Shown here one piece after another: positions 31,739 to 34,451 of a stretch of DNA of 34,451 bases. Position numbers and translations under genes: made by a program. Location of the stretch: NCBI GenBank assembly GCA_000432995.1, contig HF972663.1, positions 1-34,451 of the forward strand, in the 5' to 3' direction. The notes below the pieces were generated by a model, which was not told where the DNA came from, did no database searches, and saw only the letters and a program-made list of their open reading frames with translations. Source of the stretch: Clostridium sp. CAG:1013. Lineage in GTDB: Bacteria; Bacillota; Clostridia; Oscillospirales; Acutalibacteraceae. Position 1 is the first letter of the stretch, and every line of letters starts with the position of its first letter.

Positions 31739-33238
31739 TTACACCTTCCGCAGCCGCACGGCCATGTACTCTTTGCCAGGCAGCTCCACCCGGAACTTCC
31801 CGGTGTGAACACCCATGTCAGTGACGGTCATCTCCCAGGTGTCGATCACTTCCACTTGCCAGTTTCCTTCCTTGCGGAAATCCCGGAAGCTGGGCCGACC
31901 AAATCCGTAGTAGTGGATCTCGTAACCGCCCTCCTGGTTAAAGGGCATATCCGGCACACCCACCACTTCATCGAAGGCGCCTTCTCCCCGGCGGAGTCCC
32001 AGGCCAGGCGTCTCACAGAGGATCTGGTGAAGGAACTTGATCCGCTCCGGGCTTTCGCCGTGAAGCTCTCCCCCGTGGCTCCACCACAGGATGTCGTTCT
32101 CCGGGTCCACGAAGGTTTCCCCGTGGCCGGCATATCCGCCTCGGAGAGAGGCTTCCCAGAACCGACGGGTCAGCTCCTGGCCGGAAATATTTCCCCAGCC
32201 CATGTCGATGTTACCCTCATAGGCGATCTCGTCCCACACCACCGGCTTGCCGTAGCGGGTGCGGTACTCGTCGGTGTACTCCACGTGGCGGTACAGGTCC
32301 TGGCGCTGCATGGAACAGTGGGTAACCCAGGGCCGGGTGTAGTCGTAAAAGGCAATGCAGTTGTGCACCGACCGCAGATGGTTGTAGGGATCTTTCTTGC
32401 ACAGCAAGTCAGCGTAGTGCTCCCAATCCTCCAAAGTCTTTTCCTTCAGCAGGTCGTACTCGTTTGCCAGGCTCCACCACAGGTTCCGATAGGCGGAGAA
32501 CCGGGCGATGCAGTAGTTCCAGTACAGGTCATCCTGCTCCCGGGTCATGGAGGAGAATCCCCACCGGTCGTAGGGGTGCATAACGATCAAGTCCGCTTCG
32601 ATGCCCCGGTCCCGCAGCTGGAGGATCGCCCGCTCCACCCGACGAAAATGCTCCGGGTTAAACCGGGTAAAATCCCAGTGATTGTCGGAGAAATCTACAA
32701 AGTAGGAGAAATTCTCCTCCGTCAGACCGGACGCGTCCACCGGAGTGCCCTCGTAGGGGAAAGTCTGAGGATCCTTGAAGTTGTGGATGTAATGCTTGGG
32801 GAACACGCAGAAGCGCATCTTGTTGAAATACCCCTTGTCCAGCTCCTTCAAGGTCTTTTCAATCACCTCATCAGGCTGATGAGGCCACACATAGCAGGTG
32901 GTACCCACGGAATAGTAGGGGGTAGCGTCCTCATAAGTAAAGTGATGGCCATTTGCCACCCGCACCGGGCCATGGTTGTTCCCTGTGGCGGGAGTGACTG
33001 TAAAGCTGCCGGAAGTCTCCGCTTGAGGGAAGCTGCCGGTGGTTTCATAGGTGTACTCTCCCTCAAAGGAGGGCATAAAGCGCACCTTGTACACACCCTC
33101 CCCGTCGTAGAAGCCCTGGGCCTCCACGGTCTCGTTCTTTCCACGGAAGGTACCCTTCACCCACTGGTCCACAAAGGGGTTGCCCTCCTTGGGGCCTTCC
33201 AAGGTCACTTCCAAAACGTCCCAACGTTCCACTTGCAT
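31739..33238 (-). CDS. Glycoside hydrolase with DUF5060, DUF4038 and DUF5605 domains
   Basis: A 499-residue cytosolic enzyme. The N-terminal beta domain (about 1-85, DUF5060: VERWDVLEVTLEGP, then GEGVYKVRFMPSFEGEYTY) precedes an apiosidase-like TIM barrel (about 95-385) and a C-terminal beta domain (about 420-499, DUF5605). Candidate catalytic residues of the clan-A type are Asn259-Glu260 in WWSLANEYDLL and Glu337 in PVVWDEIAYEG. The ATG has AAGGAGGAG upstream and lies 18 bases after the kinase stop. No signal peptide. The substrate is unknown; relatives act on plant or bacterial glycans. It differs from the apiosidase-like enzyme at 6186, which lacks the two flanking domains and uses Asp in place of the NE pair. 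Confidence 0.82.
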   Translation of the reverse strand: MQVERWDVLEVTLEGPKEGNPFVDQWVKGTFRGKNETVEAQGFYDGEGVYKVRFMPSFEGEYTYETTGSFPQAETSGSFTVTPATGNNHGPVRVANGHHFTYEDATPYYSVGTTCYVWPHQPDEVIEKTLKELDKGYFNKMRFCVFPKHYIHNFKDPQTFPYEGTPVDASGLTEENFSYFVDFSDNHWDFTRFNPEHFRRVERAILQLRDRGIEADLIVMHPYDRWGFSSMTREQDDLYWNYCIARFSAYRNLWWSLANEYDLLKEKTLEDWEHYADLLCKKDPYNHLRSVHNCIAFYDYTRPWVTHCSMQRQDLYRHVEYTDEYRTRYGKPVVWDEIAYEGNIDMGWGNISGQELTRRFWEASLRGGYAGHGETFVDPENDILWWSHGGELHGESPERIKFLHQILCETPGLGLRRGEGAFDEVVGVPDMPFNQEGGYEIHYYGFGRPSFRDFRKEGNWQVEVIDTWEMTVTDMGVHTGKFRVELPGKEYMAVRLRKV

Positions 33239-33256
33239 TGTGTAACTCCTCCTTGT

Positions 33257-34451
33257 TTACGATCTGGGGCGGTTCAGCAACATGGCCACCGCCTGTTTCC
33301 ACCCGGCGTATTTCGCCTGGCGGGTCTCTTCTTCCATTTGAGGGGTGTAGTTTTGACGCCGCACCCCCTGGAAGACCTCTTTACTATACACTCCCGCGGC
33401 AATGCCCGCACAGAAGGCCGCTCCCATGGCGGAAAGCTCCTCCCGTTCCGGCACGGCTACGGGGATCCCCAAAATGTCGCTTTGGAACTGCATCAGATAC
33501 CGGTCCTTGGTGGGGCCGCCGTCCACTCGGAGCTGGTCGATCTCTACCCCGGCTTCCTGACCCATGGCCTGGATCACGTCGGTGATCTGGTAGGCGATGC
33601 ATTCCTCCGCCGCTTTCACGATCTCCGCTCGGCCGGTGGTGCGGGACATGCCGCAAATCACGCCTTTGGCGCCGCTGTCCCAATAGGGAGCGCCTAAGCC
33701 GGTAAAGGCGGGAATCAGGTAGGTGGTGTCCGAAGGGTCCGCCTGCTGGGCCACAGGCCCCGCCTCTTTGGAGGAGGAGAGCAACCCCAGGTCCTCCACC
33801 ACCCATTTCGTCACCGCGCCGGTGTAGTTGATATTCCCTTCCAGCACGTAACTCACCTTGCCCTCCATACCCCAGGCCAGAGAGGTGACCACCCCCTGCT
33901 GGCTGAACACTGGCTTTTCCCCAATGTGCATCATCACGCTGGAACCAGTGCCGTAGGTGGCCTTGATCATTCCAGGCTTGTGGCATCCCTGACCAAACAG
34001 GGCCCCGTGGGAATCCCCCAGCACACCCCGAATGGGAACTGGGTGAGACAGCAAGCCTTCCAGGTCGGTCTCGCCGAAGTCACCGTCACTGAAACGCACC
34101 TGGGGCAATATTCCCACAGGGACTCCAAACAACTTGCAAAGCTCTTCGTCCCACTCCAAGGTGGTCAGGTTAAACAGCTGGGTACGGGAGGCATTGGAGT
34201 AGTCGGTGGCAAAGACCTTCCCACCAGTGAGCTTGTACACCAGCCAAGCGTCGATGGTGCCAGCGCACAGGTTTTTCCCAGCTAGTTCCGGGGTGTTTTC
34301 CAGCAGCCAAGCCCACTTGGCCGCTGGAAAATAGGGGGACAAGTTCAGTCCAGTTTTTTTCCGCACCAGCTCCCCCTGGTTCTGGATCCGGTCGCAAATT
34401 CCCTGAGCTCGAGCACACTGCCACACCACAGCGTCCGCCACAGGCTGGCCT
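33257..34451 (-). CDS. FGGY-family carbohydrate kinase, glycerol-kinase-like (5' end outside window)
   Basis: The gene runs off the right end, so about the first 100 residues (with the N-terminal ATP motif) are missing. What remains is about 398 residues. Visible marks: QPVADAVVWQCARAQ, AGTIDAWLVYKLTGG, GDSHGALFGQGCHKPG, MIKATYGTGSSVM, PAFTGLGAPYWD, LRVDGGPTKDRYLMQFQSDI and MGAAFCAGIAAGVY. These are the glycerol-kinase-like FGGY patterns. It phosphorylates a polyol or sugar; glycerol is likely but a pentose or branched sugar is possible. It is upstream of the DUF4038 hydrolase in the same operon, 18 bases apart, which argues for a sugar released by that enzyme. Confidence 0.85.
   Translation of the reverse strand, partial: GQPVADAVVWQCARAQGICDRIQNQGELVRKKTGLNLSPYFPAAKWAWLLENTPELAGKNLCAGTIDAWLVYKLTGGKVFATDYSNASRTQLFNLTTLEWDEELCKLFGVPVGILPQVRFSDGDFGETDLEGLLSHPVPIRGVLGDSHGALFGQGCHKPGMIKATYGTGSSVMMHIGEKPVFSQQGVVTSLAWGMEGKVSYVLEGNINYTGAVTKWVVEDLGLLSSSKEAGPVAQQADPSDTTYLIPAFTGLGAPYWDSGAKGVICGMSRTTGRAEIVKAAEECIAYQITDVIQAMGQEAGVEIDQLRVDGGPTKDRYLMQFQSDILGIPVAVPEREELSAMGAAFCAGIAAGVYSKEVFQGVRRQNYTPQMEEETRQAKYAGWKQAVAMLLNRPRS

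Noticed and set aside
31730..33697. A long open frame of 655 codons on the plus strand
   Set aside because: It is antisense to the DUF4038 hydrolase and kinase genes, whose motifs and binding sites are clear. Its His/Val/Leu-rich product is typical of a shadow of GC-rich third codon positions.
1..34451. CRISPR arrays, insertion sequences, integrase genes, or phage genes
   Set aside because: No regularly spaced repeats, transposase or recombinase motifs, or phage structural genes were found on either strand.

Overview
The window looks like chromosome from a gut clostridium, probably Oscillospirales near Flavonifractor, Pseudoflavonifractor or Intestinimonas. This is inferred from mid-range GC, strong AGGAGG ribosome-binding sites, GTG and TTG starts, a cobalamin riboswitch, an LplA/LplB/YtcP-type sugar ABC importer, GPH symporters and plant-glycoside enzymes. 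No rRNA, complete tRNA, CRISPR array, transposase or integrase was seen.

Layout. (1) 1-4680: a cobalamin-riboswitch operon (lipoprotein, FecCD permease, ATPase, CGGC-domain protein) lies between two imperfect direct repeats. Each repeat ends in the 3' part of a tRNA-Arg-like gene plus its terminator, as left by tyrosine-integrase insertion. (2) 4690-7469: a small membrane protein, a GyrI-like effector-binding protein, a decayed gene and an apiosidase-like glycoside hydrolase. (3) 7856-18956: an RpiR-type regulator is divergent from a nine-gene operon: sugar-type ABC importer, C-glycoside deglycosidase beta and alpha subunits, Gfo/Idh/MocA oxidoreductase, TIM-barrel isomerase/epimerase-like protein, second Gfo/Idh/MocA oxidoreductase and MATE exporter. 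(4) 19223-20875: a GH13 alpha-glucosidase with its own promoter and terminator. (5) 20980-22589: a two-gene ABC-2 exporter on the minus strand. (6) 23016-27043: a minus-strand dehydrogenase/isomerase/dehydrogenase operon divergent from an AraC regulator. (7) 27148-31403: a TetR regulator divergent from a cytoplasmic tannase-like alpha/beta hydrolase and a GPH symporter, with two near-identical perfect palindromic operators. (8) 31739-34451: a minus-strand FGGY kinase (cut by the window end) and a DUF5060/DUF4038/DUF5605 glycoside hydrolase.

How it fits together. The centrepiece is region 3. It encodes the DgpA/DgpB/DgpC (DfgA/DfgB, CarB/CarC) logic for breaking carbon-carbon-linked glycosides such as puerarin or orientin. 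An oxidoreductase makes the 3-keto sugar, and a metal-dependent alpha/beta complex cleaves the C-C bond. Here this is packaged with a dedicated ABC importer, a second oxidoreductase and isomerase that could recycle the 3-keto sugar, and a MATE pump that could expel the aglycone. Around it are two apiosidase-like hydrolases, an alpha-glucosidase, a probable esterase and an orphan sugar/polyol dehydrogenase pathway, which suggests an accessory region for decorated plant glycosides. Substrates are inferred, not visible in the sequence.
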